A program made the translations under genes and the position numbers. Source: Planctomycetota bacterium (lineage in GTDB: Bacteria > Planctomycetota > UBA1135). Taken from it: 11,527 nt of DNA. This document shows, piece by piece, positions 1 through 7,836 of the stretch. How positions within the stretch are numbered: position 1 is the first letter of the stretch; the number at the start of each line of letters is the position of its first letter. The stretch spans positions 1-11,527 of the forward strand of contig JAQWRF010000380.1 of assembly GCA_029243845.1 (NCBI GenBank). The letters are read 5' to 3'. Below the pieces are notes generated by a model. That model saw only the letters and a list, made by a program, of their open reading frames with translations. It was not told where the DNA came from and did no database searches.

Positions 1-1764
1 AATCATTAAGTTAGATTGATGACCAACGGGGGTCGCGAAGCAAACTGACGAGCCCATGGCGATGGCCAGAATAAAGGCGCGGACAACTGCGGTGGTTTGA
101 TCGCCACCCATAGCGCCGTCGGCAGCAATTGTTTTGGCAGCATTTATCGCTACAGGCGCTAGCAATACCGCCACTGCCTGATTCGAAACTATAGACGACA
201 AGAATGCGGAGAGGAATGTCAATCCGCCAAGCGCGGCGTGTGGCCCGAAGTCGCTTAGCCCTCGGACTAATCCGGTGCCAGCGAGTTCTGCAACCCCCGT
301 ATTTTGCATAGCTTTGCCGAGACTAATAGCGCCTATCATAAAAATAAGAATCGACCAGTCAATCGCGCGATAAGCGCGGCGTGCAGTAAGGCATCCTGCC
401 ACAACCATAGCAACGGCTCCAATAAGCGCGATAATCGGCAGTAGCTGCTTCAGGTCTAGCTCTTCTGGGGCAATCGAACAAAGAGTCAACGCAGCCATTA
501 CACTAATGACTATCGCAAGCGCGCGGCGAGCGCGCGAGCGCAGCACCACCCACTTATGAGCGCCGGTAAGAAGGTAGTAATCTGAACTGGCGCGTAAGCG
601 CTGCTGAGCATGGTCATCGCCTGTGGCTAAGATTAAGTCACCCGCATTAACTCTACGCTCGGTAATGCGAGAGCGGATGTGGTGGTTATTGCGCAATAAC
701 GCAACCGGCAGCGCCCCAAAGTTATCGTAAAGCTGCAGGTCGTCAAGCTTGCGCCCCACAAGCGACGAGTGCGGAGCAATCGCCACTTCAAAAAATTGCA
801 TCGACTTGTGGTTAAATGAGAGACGGGCGCCGTTGCTGTGTTGGTCGAGCTTTAAGTCGCCTTCCATATTTGCAATACAGTCAACTGTGCCGCGAACCAT
901 GATGATGTCCCCCGCTTGAACCATTTCTTGACTCAGGAAAGGTGGCGAACTCATCACTTCTCCGCGAACGAAAAATAGCAGCTCGGCTGTTAGGTCATCA
1001 AAAATGTCTCTGTAGCCCTTGCCCTGCAGTGGCGACTCGGCACTAATTGTTAGTTCGGTAACGTATTCGCGATGACCGCTGTCGGCCATCATTGCTGATA
1101 ACGATTGACGATTCGGCAATAGGTAGCGCGCAAATATAGCTATAAAGAAAATGCCTACTATTGATACTACTACGCCAACTGGCGCCATCTCGAACATGCC
1201 GATGGACTCATAACCGAATTCTACTGCGACGCCACTTACGAGTAGATTGGTGGATGTGCCCACCAAAGTTGTCATGCCGCCGAGAATGGTACCGAAGGCC
1301 ATCGGAATGAGTAGCCGCGTAATGGGCACCCCTGTTTCTTTAGCCATGCCCACCAACACCGGAATGAACACCACGACTACTGCGGTATTATTTAGGAAGG
1401 CGGAACAAATACATGCGGTCAATGCGACGAACAAAATCATGCGCCGCTCGCGGCCACCAGAAAGCTTCATCACCAAGCCAGCAAAAAATTCTACGGCGCC
1501 GGTGCGCGACAAGCCTTCTCCCATAACATAAAGTGCGGCCACCATCACCACCGCTGAATTACCAAACAAGTGTAGGGCGTCGTCGACCCCGAGTAATCTT
1601 TCCTCGGGCACAAAAGCTGGATCAAATATTTTTATGACGTAGCCGAGCAGAACCAAGACCACAATCAACCCAATGCCGATTGCGTCTATACCTACTTTCT
1701 CAAGCACTAGCAGTACTAAAACTGCAGCGACTAAAAGCAGAACGATGATGCCTTCGATTCCCAT
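1..1764 (-). CDS. SLC13-family (DASS/CitT-like) anion permease with two RCK_C domains, 3' end outside window
   Basis: Translating the minus strand from the ATG at 1764 gives 588 codons open to the window edge, so the C-terminus (probably a few dozen residues) is missing. The protein begins with hydrophobic helices and carries the family's paired substrate/sodium-site motifs: FLNNTAVVVVF (NNT at residues 125-127) with GTSTN at 169-173, then SNQAVAVLLAP in the second half. Between the membrane halves, about residues 210-390, lie two TrkA-C/RCK_C-like soluble domains, typical of the large bacterial SLC13 permeases. Known family substrates are sulfate, di- and tricarboxylates or other anions; the substrate here cannot be read. 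It starts 21 bp after the formate dehydrogenase alpha stop on the same strand, so co-transcription is likely. No clear Shine-Dalgarno precedes the start. Confidence 0.88.
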   Translation of the reverse strand, partial: MGIEGIIVLLLVAAVLVLLVLEKVGIDAIGIGLIVVLVLLGYVIKIFDPAFVPEERLLGVDDALHLFGNSAVVMVAALYVMGEGLSRTGAVEFFAGLVMKLSGGRERRMILFVALTACICSAFLNNTAVVVVFIPVLVGMAKETGVPITRLLIPMAFGTILGGMTTLVGTSTNLLVSGVAVEFGYESIGMFEMAPVGVVVSIVGIFFIAIFARYLLPNRQSLSAMMADSGHREYVTELTISAESPLQGKGYRDIFDDLTAELLFFVRGEVMSSPPFLSQEMVQAGDIIMVRGTVDCIANMEGDLKLDQHSNGARLSFNHKSMQFFEVAIAPHSSLVGRKLDDLQLYDNFGALPVALLRNNHHIRSRITERRVNAGDLILATGDDHAQQRLRASSDYYLLTGAHKWVVLRSRARRALAIVISVMAALTLCSIAPEELDLKQLLPIIALIGAVAMVVAGCLTARRAYRAIDWSILIFMIGAISLGKAMQNTGVAELAGTGLVRGLSDFGPHAALGGLTFLSAFLSSIVSNQAVAVLLAPVAINAAKTIAADGAMGGDQTTAVVRAFILAIAMGSSVCFATPVGHQSNLMI

Positions 1765-1785
1765 GGTTGTAATTATCGGAGAAAA

Positions 1786-4395
1786 TTACGATTTGTGTAA
1801 GCGTACAGCGCAAAGCTTGTACTCCGGAGTGCCTACTTTCAAATCTCTGCCGTCCCCAGTAAGCGTGTTTGCGCTTGCCTCAGCATAGTGCATCGGCATC
1901 CAAATCACTCCTTTTCTCACCTTTTCACTTACTTTTGCCCACGAAACGATGCTTCCGCGGCGCGATTGGACGGTAATTGCTTCCTTATCGGCAATATTAA
2001 GGTCGCGGGCGTCATCAGGAGAAATCTCAAAAAAGCACTCAGGCTCCTTTTCTCGATGTCCTTCGTTGCGCAAAGTTTGCGTAGCAGAATTGTAATGGTA
2101 GAGAGTTCTGCCGGTGCTAAGCGTCAGTGGGTACTCGTCGTCGGCCTCTTCCCATGGCTTGATATGGTCAAGCGGGTATAGCTTTCCCTTGCCACGAATC
2201 GGCGCGCCCTCATGTAAAATTTTGGTACCCGGGTGCGAAACGTCGGGACAAGGCCATTGAATTCCTTCGTCTTCTATGCGCTCATAATTGATCCCCGAAA
2301 ACTGAGGCGACAATCTTGCAAACTCATCCCAAACTTTGGATGGCTGCGCTTCGCCCCAATCGTGTCCGAGTTGTTTTGCTAAATCGAAAATGATTTGGAT
2401 GTCGGGACGTGCTTGTCCCGGTGCATCTACTGCCTTGCGGACTCTCTGCACGCGGCGCTCAGAGTTGGTGAAGGTGCCTTCTTTTTCGGCGAAGCATGTC
2501 GCTGGGAAAACGACATCGGCGTAAAGTCGCGCGGTTTCATTTAGAAAAATATCCTGGCTAATCAATACGTCGATTTTTTTGAACCCTACGTGAACGTGCT
2601 TGGCATTAGGTTCAGAAAGAACGGGATCTTCGCCCATAACAAAGAGTGCCTTGACGCTGTCATCGTGCATGCCGTCTAACATTTGATCGAGACGTAGCCC
2701 AGGTGTTTGTGATAGCTTTGAACCCCACGCTTGCGAGAACTTTTCAGTTACCGCAGCGTCGGCCACTTCTTGATAGCCAGGGAAATACACCGGGTTGTTG
2801 CCCATGTCGTTACAGCCTTGCACATTGTTTTGGCCGCGCAGAGGATTAACGCCTGTGGCTTCGTGCCCAATGTGGCCAGTTATGATTGCAAGATTCGACA
2901 AACTACGCACGTTGTCAACGCCGCAAACATGCTCGGTGATGCCAAGGGTGTAGTAAATGCCCGCGTGCTTATAGCCGGCATAAATACGCGCTGCCCGACG
3001 GATATCGTTGGCGCTTACTTCGCAAATTTCAGCAGCGCGTTCAACCGGCCACTCAGCCGCCGCTTCGCTCATCTCTTCGAAGCCCTCGCTTAAAGTCTCG
3101 ACATATTGCTTGTCGTGCAAGTCCTCGCTAATGATGACATGAGCAATTGCATTCATTAATGGAATGTCGGTGCCCGGCTTAATTTGTAAATGTACGTCGG
3201 CGCGTTCAGCCAACCAGGTTTTGCGCGGATCTACTACCAACAACTTTGCACCGTTGCGCAAGGCTTTTTTCATGCGCAACGCCAACACCGGATGAGCGTC
3301 AGTGGTGTTGCTTCCCACCACTAACATGCATTCGCTGTTTTCAATCTCAGCAATAGAATTTGTCATCGCGCCGGCTCCTAGTGATCTGACCAGACCATAA
3401 ACTGTTGGCGCGTGTCAGGTGGCAGCGCAAGAATGAACGCTATTCGTGCCAATAACCGAGCGCGCTAATTTTTGTAAAGCGTAAACATCTTCATTGGTGC
3501 AACGCGATGAGGCCAAAAACGCAATGCCGTCGGCGCCGTATTGCTGCTTTACCGCGCTCAGCTTTTGCGCGGCTACTGCCAACGCATTCTCCCACGACGT
3601 TTCTTCAAGCTCGCCATTATCGTAGTTGCGAATTAAAGGAGACGTTAAGCGATCTGGATGATTAATGAATTGCCAGGCAAATCGACCTTTGCTGCAGAGA
3701 TGCCCGTCGTTAGGGCCAACGCCAGTTTGCGCATCAATGTCAATTACGGTGTTTCCCTGCGTTTCGATATCAATAATGCAGCCTACTCCGCAATAATTAC
3801 ACACCGTGCGAGTAGTGGTTGGTGCTTCGCCGCTTTGTTTATCAAACACTTCTAAGCTTTGCTTACTGTACAAGGCCTCGGTTGGGCAGGTGCCAACACA
3901 TCCTCCGCAAAGCTCGCAACTAGTATCTAAAAAAGATTCGCCTTGAGTTGGCTGAATAAATGCCTCGCTACCTTGACCAACATGCTCGAGCGCGTTGCAT
4001 TGCATGATCTCGTCGCAATAACGCACGCACCTATCACACATAATGCATTGCGCCGGGTCATAACCGATAAACCTGTTGGCATCCGTCCATGTTTCTATTG
4101 CGGCGCGCGATGAACACGCAAGCATCTCGTCAACAGTTGTGCGAACGGTATCTAATACCACGCCGGATGTTTCGACTTTCATCCCAGGGCTAGTAAATGT
4201 CTTACACGCCGGCACTGGACGCGGAGCACCGTCTAAGTCAACTAAGCAGGTCCGGCATCCGCCGTATGCTTCGAGCCGACTATCGTGACAAGCAGTGGGG
4301 ATATTAATCCCAATTTTTGTGCAGGCGTCAAGCAGTGATTCACCTTGCAAGACTTCAACATCTTTACCATTGATCATTAAGGTGTTAGCTGGCAT
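1786..4395 (-). CDS. fdhF: Formate dehydrogenase alpha subunit, selenocysteine-containing (Sec327), molybdenum/tungsten bis-MGD enzyme
   Basis: Oxidises formate to CO2 (or the reverse), probably as the catalytic subunit of a cytoplasmic NAD-linked complex with the upstream diaphorase. It appears as two ORFs separated only by an in-frame TGA at 3417-3415; readthrough gives 869 residues. Domains: NuoG-like 2Fe-2S domain (Cys36, 47, 50, 64); two ferredoxin-type 4Fe-4S motifs (Cys117/120/123/127 and 160/163/166/170); MopB 4Fe-4S motif (Cys199/202/206/234, Lys236); active site SCAAT-U-HAPTV with Sec327 and His328; then the MGD-binding regions (VVGSNTTDAHP, LRGQNNVQGCNDMG) and a C-terminal MopB domain (LSTGRTLYHYNS). 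The start at 4395 is chosen because GAGGTG lies four bases upstream and the 2Fe-2S fold begins at once; it overlaps the fdsB-like gene by 11 bp. Shorter than FdsA (about 950 residues), it lacks the CxxCxxxxxC cluster of NuoG between Cys94 and Cys117. There is no signal peptide. The Sec reading is inferred from alignment, frame and hairpin. Confidence 0.93.
3367..3417 (-). promoter_or_regulatory. Sec UGA codon and bacterial SECIS-like hairpin
   Basis: On the minus strand the TGA (3417-3415) is followed by a foldable segment. An outer stem CGCGCC/GGCGCG (bases +3 to +8 with +43 to +48 after the TGA) encloses an apical hairpin, TGGTCT / GGTC loop / AGATCA (+18 to +33, 3397-3382) with one G-U pair. 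The loop lies about 24 bases after the TGA and contains G-U, fitting what is known of bacterial SECIS elements recognised by SelB. The E. coli fdhF element also has GGUCUG at its apex, so this string is a striking match. The pairing was done by eye; no energy was calculated. Confidence 0.8.
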
Positions 4396-5662
4396 GCTGC
4401 ACCTCAAAGTCAAAATGTTTTCGTAGTTGGCGCACGATAAGCGGCGCCGTGAAACCAAGTCCGCAGATTGAGCCGAGCTCCATTGTCTGCAGCCATTCGT
4501 CGACTGAGCCGTTGTGCGGCCAATGGTGTTGATCATCAGCAAGATAGTCGGCGAATTCCGCGCAACCTATTCGGCACGGTGTGCACTGCGAGCACGACTC
4601 TTGCGCAAAAAACTGCATGATTTTTATCGATACCTCAAGGGCGCTTTGGTCGTTAAATACGACTATCGCAGCAGTGCCTAAAGCGGTGCCATGCTCTCGC
4701 AAACAATCGTTATCCATTTTGCTGTCAAGTAGCGATGCTGGCAAAACTCCGGTAGCGGCGCCGCCAGGAATCCAGCAACTGATCATTGTGTTATCTGTCA
4801 CTCCGCCGGCGTAGTCGTCAATCAATGCTCTTGCAGTCGTGCCTACCGGAGCCTGATAAACGCCTGGCTTGTTCACTGCGCCCGATATTGAAAACAAGCG
4901 CTCGGCATCTTCCTGCCACTCGCCACTTAATAAACGCTCGGCCCACCAAAAAGTTTCAACGTTATTTACCAAGGTTGGCAATTGCCACAAACCACTTGTC
5001 GTTGGGAACGGAGGCTTGTGTCGCGGTTGCGGACGCTTGCCCTCCATGCTCTCAATCAGCGCGGTTTCTTCTCCGCAAATATAGGCGCCGCCACCGATGC
5101 AAATATCTAAACAAAACCCTTCGTTTATTTCTTCGTTTTGCGGAAGCGGGTATTGCGGATCTTCGCTGTGCGACAAGCCTCCTGATTGTTGTGTTTCGCC
5201 GACTAAGTCATGACTGCCGTGTTCAACAAACCAATCCAGCGCGGATAGCTCAACCAGGTTTAAGCCTTCGTTGTCTAGCTGGGCTGGACGACCGAGGAAA
5301 CCGCTTGCTTGGAAAATGCGCCCAGATTGTGGAGCGAGTAATCCGTCGGCCACCATTGTTTTGATTTGCTCAACGATCAATTCACGTTGCGCTGAGTACT
5401 CTGGGCGCAAATAAATAAAGCCGCGGTTAGCGCTGACGTGTTCGGCAGAGCGGCGCATACCGTTGATGACGGCGGCGCAATGGTTGTCGAAAAGCCACCC
5501 ATCTTTGAATGTCCCTGGTTCGCCCTCATCGGCGTTACAGATTATTACTTTGCCAAAAGCATCGCTAGCATCACGCACCGCATTCCACTTAAACTTTGTA
5601 GGAAATCCGGCGCCGCCACATCCGCGCAAACTATCTAGGCAATCAATGTTCATTACATGCAT
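4385..5662 (-). CDS. fdsB: NuoF/FdsB-like diaphorase (FMN, NAD and 4Fe-4S) subunit of formate dehydrogenase, N-terminally short
   Basis: Probably passes electrons from the alpha subunit to NAD+ through FMN and a 4Fe-4S cluster. In the 425-residue product: FMN loop SLRGCGGAGFPT (residues 11-22), CNADEGEPGTFKD (42-54), GAYICGEETAL (192-202) and KPPFPTTSG (216-224) for nucleotide binding, and cluster ligands Cys357, 360, 363 and 400. Odd features: NuoF normally has about 60 residues, and FdsB about 140, before the FMN loop, while here it begins at residue 11. The usual GRGG is GCGG. Residues about 123-180 form an insert, rich in polar residues, absent from typical NuoF. In-frame stops lie 24 bp upstream of 5662 and farther on, so the ORF cannot be extended. 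ATGs at 5662 and 5653 are both possible, neither with a good ribosome site. No NuoE/FdsG gene is visible beside it. Confidence 0.88.
   Translation of the reverse strand: MHVMNIDCLDSLRGCGGAGFPTKFKWNAVRDASDAFGKVIICNADEGEPGTFKDGWLFDNHCAAVINGMRRSAEHVSANRGFIYLRPEYSAQRELIVEQIKTMVADGLLAPQSGRIFQASGFLGRPAQLDNEGLNLVELSALDWFVEHGSHDLVGETQQSGGLSHSEDPQYPLPQNEEINEGFCLDICIGGGAYICGEETALIESMEGKRPQPRHKPPFPTTSGLWQLPTLVNNVETFWWAERLLSGEWQEDAERLFSISGAVNKPGVYQAPVGTTARALIDDYAGGVTDNTMISCWIPGGAATGVLPASLLDSKMDNDCLREHGTALGTAAIVVFNDQSALEVSIKIMQFFAQESCSQCTPCRIGCAEFADYLADDQHHWPHNGSVDEWLQTMELGSICGLGFTAPLIVRQLRKHFDFEVQHAS
4399..4405 (-). promoter_or_regulatory. Shine-Dalgarno that sets the fdhF start
   Basis: Minus-strand TGAGGTG, four bases upstream of the ATG at 4395, inside the last codons of the fdsB-like gene. 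It favours 4395 over the in-frame ATG at 4542, which would add 49 non-homologous residues overlapping fdsB. It also implies translational coupling of the two subunits. Confidence 0.6.
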
Positions 5663-6520
5663 AATATAGAGGTGCGCGACTCCACCCTACTCTGTTTAAT
5701 TACGCTTCTTTTTGCAACCTGCCAAAAAGACGCGCCGGCAACTTTAGTAAAAGAGAATTGGCGAGTGATTACGATAGCCCCGTCAACAGCTGCCAACATA
5801 CAAGCGCTTGGCCTGAGCAATGTAATGGTTGGAGTCTCTGAGTGGTGCCCCGTTGACACCTTCCAAGACCTGCCGCGCGTTGGAGGCCTGGGCGCGCCTT
5901 CGCTAGAACGCATTTCCGAATTAAATCCGAACGTCGTAATTGTTCAGGGACGCCAAGATGTTTTAGAAAAGTACTGCCAACAAAACGGGGTGTTTTTTAA
6001 ATCGTTCACCACCGATAGCCTCGAGTCGTGGCGCCAAGAAATGGATTGGCTGGGAGCCGCCTTCGATTGCCAGGACAACGCCGCAAACTTGGTGAAAAAA
6101 TTTGACGGACAGCTGGCCAAACTAAACCCAAATCATTTATCTAAACCGTGTCTGTTGGTGGCAAGTCGCAAAAACTTTGACGTCGCCGATTTACTAGTTG
6201 CGGCCCAACAAAGCTTTTTAAACGAGTTACTGGTGGCCGCTGGCGGCATTAACGTTGTGGCAGAAGATACCGATTACGTTTATTTGCAAGAAGAGTTACT
6301 ACCTGAACTCAATCCGCATATTATTTTTGAGTTGCATGAGTCCGAAGCAGAAACGCGCGCCTTAACCATTTGGAAAAAATATTTCGGAAATATTACTGCG
6401 GTTGGCGACAATCAAGTTTACAGCATCTTTAATCCACAGGCGTTAATGCCCGGCCCAAACATGATTGAGACTGCGCGAACCATGTCGGAAATTATTCAGC
6501 GACAAAAGCTTGTTCAATAA
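5657..6520 (+). CDS. ABC transporter periplasmic substrate-binding protein, BtuF/FecB class (cluster A, helical backbone)
   Basis: Periplasmic receptor of an importer whose ATPase and permease follow at 7129-8776. A hydrophobic signal (LLCLITLLFATC, residues 11-22) ends in a Cys that may be lipidated, although Phe and Thr at -3 and -1 make a poor lipobox. The mature part begins WRVITIAPSTAANIQALGL and has GVSEWC, LPRVGGLGAPSLERISELNPNVVI and a C-terminal LNPHIIFEL lobe, as in BtuF-like cobalamin or siderophore receptors. Of the starts, ATG 5657 overlaps the divergent fdsB-like gene by 6 bp; GTG 5672 would give a more ordinary signal peptide (MRDSTLL...). An in-frame TAG at 5636 prevents extension. 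Cobalamin, ferric siderophore or molybdate/tungstate are all possible ligands. The 3' end overlaps gmhA convergently by 29 bp. Confidence 0.85.
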   Translation: MHNIEVRDSTLLCLITLLFATCQKDAPATLVKENWRVITIAPSTAANIQALGLSNVMVGVSEWCPVDTFQDLPRVGGLGAPSLERISELNPNVVIVQGRQDVLEKYCQQNGVFFKSFTTDSLESWRQEMDWLGAAFDCQDNAANLVKKFDGQLAKLNPNHLSKPCLLVASRKNFDVADLLVAAQQSFLNELLVAAGGINVVAEDTDYVYLQEELLPELNPHIIFELHESEAETRALTIWKKYFGNITAVGDNQVYSIFNPQALMPGPNMIETARTMSEIIQRQKLVQ

Positions 6521-7094
6521 TTTCGCACAGGTTGTGCCCAAAGAAAAGATGCGCCTCTTGAATGCGCGGCGTATCGTTGCTTGGCGCTATAAAACAAATA
6601 TCACAATGCTCAACTAACTTGCCGCCATCTCGGCCGGTTACGCCTACGACTTGCGCGCCAACTTTTTCAGCGGCCGCTACTGCGCGTAAAATATTTTCGC
6701 TATTGCCACTGGTGGAGATTGCAAACACAATGTCATTCGCTCTGACGTGAGCCAGCACCTGACGCTCAAAAACCTCTTCTGGTGGATAGTCGTTTACTAA
6801 GGCTGTGTAGGTGCTTGAGTTAGTGGTTAAAGCGTGAGCATTTAATGGCTGACGCTCGCACAAGTAACGGCCCACTAATTCAGCAGCCCAGTGTTGAGCG
6901 TCAGCGGCACTGCCGCCATTGCCCACAAAGTAAATCGCCCCACCCTTTTTCAGCGATTCGATTGCGCACGCGGCGGCGTCTTCGACCACTTCGATGAAGC
7001 TGTCGCTGAGAGCGGCGAAGGTTGCTTGCGCTTCAGAGATGCGCGTCCGGAGTTGATCAGAGTTGTGGTGGCCCATGTAGTTAAATTTTAACAT
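6492..7094 (-). CDS. gmhA: Phosphoheptose isomerase (sedoheptulose 7-phosphate isomerase), SIS domain
   Basis: Converts sedoheptulose 7-phosphate to D-glycero-D-manno-heptose 7-phosphate, the first step of heptose synthesis for lipopolysaccharide inner core. The 200-residue product matches the family: GNGGSAADAQHWAAELVGR (residues 58-76), ISTSGNS (126-132), GLTGRDGGKL-like GVTGRDGGKL (151-160) and RIQEAHLFFGH (177-187). Zinc ligands known in GmhA correspond to His68, Glu72, Gln179 and His187, all present, which favours GmhA over the related DiaA. Start at 7094 or at Met7 (7076); neither has a clear ribosome site. It lies antisense between the binding protein and the ATPase of one ABC transporter, its 3' end overlapping the former by 29 bp. 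Confidence 0.92.
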   Translation of the reverse strand: MLKFNYMGHHNSDQLRTRISEAQATFAALSDSFIEVVEDAAACAIESLKKGGAIYFVGNGGSAADAQHWAAELVGRYLCERQPLNAHALTTNSSTYTALVNDYPPEEVFERQVLAHVRANDIVFAISTSGNSENILRAVAAAEKVGAQVVGVTGRDGGKLVEHCDICFIAPSNDTPRIQEAHLFFGHNLCEIIEQAFVAE

Positions 7095-7105
7095 TGCGGC
7101 TGTAT

Positions 7106-7115
7106 TGCTTAAGCA
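7106..7115. promoter_or_regulatory. Perfect 10-bp palindrome between divergent gmhA and ABC ATPase genes
   Basis: TGCTTAAGCA sits in the middle of the 34-bp gap between the gmhA start (7094) and the ATPase start (7129). Its central position makes it a candidate site for a small dimeric regulator of both genes, but a 10-bp palindrome can arise by chance. Confidence 0.2.
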
Positions 7116-7128
7116 GTGTTGTCAAAAT

Positions 7129-7836
7129 ATGCGCATGAGCCTTCGCGCCGAGCACCTGTGTTTCGCATACACCGCTGAGCAACCGATTCTTAACGACTTA
7201 AGCTTCGAACTGCAGGCGGGTGAGCTGCATTTCATAGTTGGGGCAAATGGAAGCGGTAAAAGCACGCTGCTGCAGTGTTTGGCCCAGTTGCTGCCTGTCG
7301 CCCCCGATACCGTCTTTTCTGAATCACGCGTCGCTTATCTACCGCAAACCATTGCGCCGTGCCAAGATTTTAGCGTATTGCAAGTCATTGAACTCGGAGC
7401 ACAGCTCGCCGAGGGTTGCGACATCAAAGAGTTAATGGGCCAGCTAAAAATAGACCATCTCGCTAAGCGCACGCTGTCACAACTTTCAGGTGGTGAGCGC
7501 CAGCGCGCTCTTGTTGCCGCGGTACTTGCAGAGCAACCAAAGTTCTTATTGCTTGATGAGCCAAGCTCATCGTTGGACATGCACCATCAGGTAGAATTAT
7601 TTCGTCTGCTAAAAACTTTTTGCAACAAAGGCGTGGGCATTGCTGTCGTCTGCCACGACTGGAATATCGCAAGCCGTTATGCCGACCGCATCAGCTTGGT
7701 TCACGACAACGCCATTATCAAGTGTGGAAATCCGCACGAAGTTATTACTAGCGAAAACCTACAACACCTTTTTGGTCGCTCGGTAGTGGTTACCCATTCG
7801 CAACAAACTCCTGTGGTGATGCCAGCGCATGAATAA
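7129..7836 (+). CDS. ABC transporter ATPase, BtuD/FecE type
   Basis: Cytoplasmic ATP-hydrolysing subunit of the BtuCD-like importer. Numbered from ATG 7129 (235 residues): Walker A GANGSGKST at 38-46, Q-loop YLPQ, signature LSGGERQR, Walker B FLLLDEPSSSLD and H-loop VVCHDW, all intact. A farther in-frame TTG at 7105 is less likely; ATG 7135 is equally possible. The 3' end overlaps the permease gene by 8 bp, so the two are translationally coupled. It belongs with the binding protein at 5657-6520 although gmhA lies between them on the other strand. Substrate specificity is not determined by this subunit. Confidence 0.92.
   Translation: MRMSLRAEHLCFAYTAEQPILNDLSFELQAGELHFIVGANGSGKSTLLQCLAQLLPVAPDTVFSESRVAYLPQTIAPCQDFSVLQVIELGAQLAEGCDIKELMGQLKIDHLAKRTLSQLSGGERQRALVAAVLAEQPKFLLLDEPSSSLDMHHQVELFRLLKTFCNKGVGIAVVCHDWNIASRYADRISLVHDNAIIKCGNPHEVITSENLQHLFGRSVVVTHSQQTPVVMPAHE

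Noticed and set aside
515..545. GCGCG-rich stretch as a repeat or regulatory hairpin
   Set aside because: It encodes the Arg/Ala-rich segment RSRARRAL of the SLC13 permease; explained by coding.
3415..3417. Alternative genetic code with TGA as Trp or Gly
   Set aside because: No other gene contains an in-frame TGA, Trp is encoded by TGG, and the aligned residue in the family is Sec or Cys, not Trp or Gly.
3364..3420. fdhF as a pseudogene or two separate genes broken by a stop
   Set aside because: Frame is kept across the TGA, flanking residues are conserved, the TGA sits at the known Sec position and a SECIS-like hairpin follows.
4396..4542. Longer fdhF start at 4542
   Set aside because: It would add 49 residues without homology inside fdsB coding sequence; ATG 4395 has a Shine-Dalgarno and begins the ferredoxin fold.
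4786..5364. 192-residue plus-strand ORF
   Set aside because: Antisense shadow of the NuoF-like gene; composition is Arg/Cys/Leu-rich and no family is recognisable.
5653..5913. Minus-strand ORF upstream of fdsB as its missing N-terminus after a frameshift
   Set aside because: Its translation shows no NuoF or thioredoxin-like motifs, and the plus strand there encodes a clear binding protein.
7120..7125. TTGACA (minus strand) as -35 of a gmhA promoter
   Set aside because: The hexamer is perfect, but no acceptable -10 lies 16-18 bp downstream.
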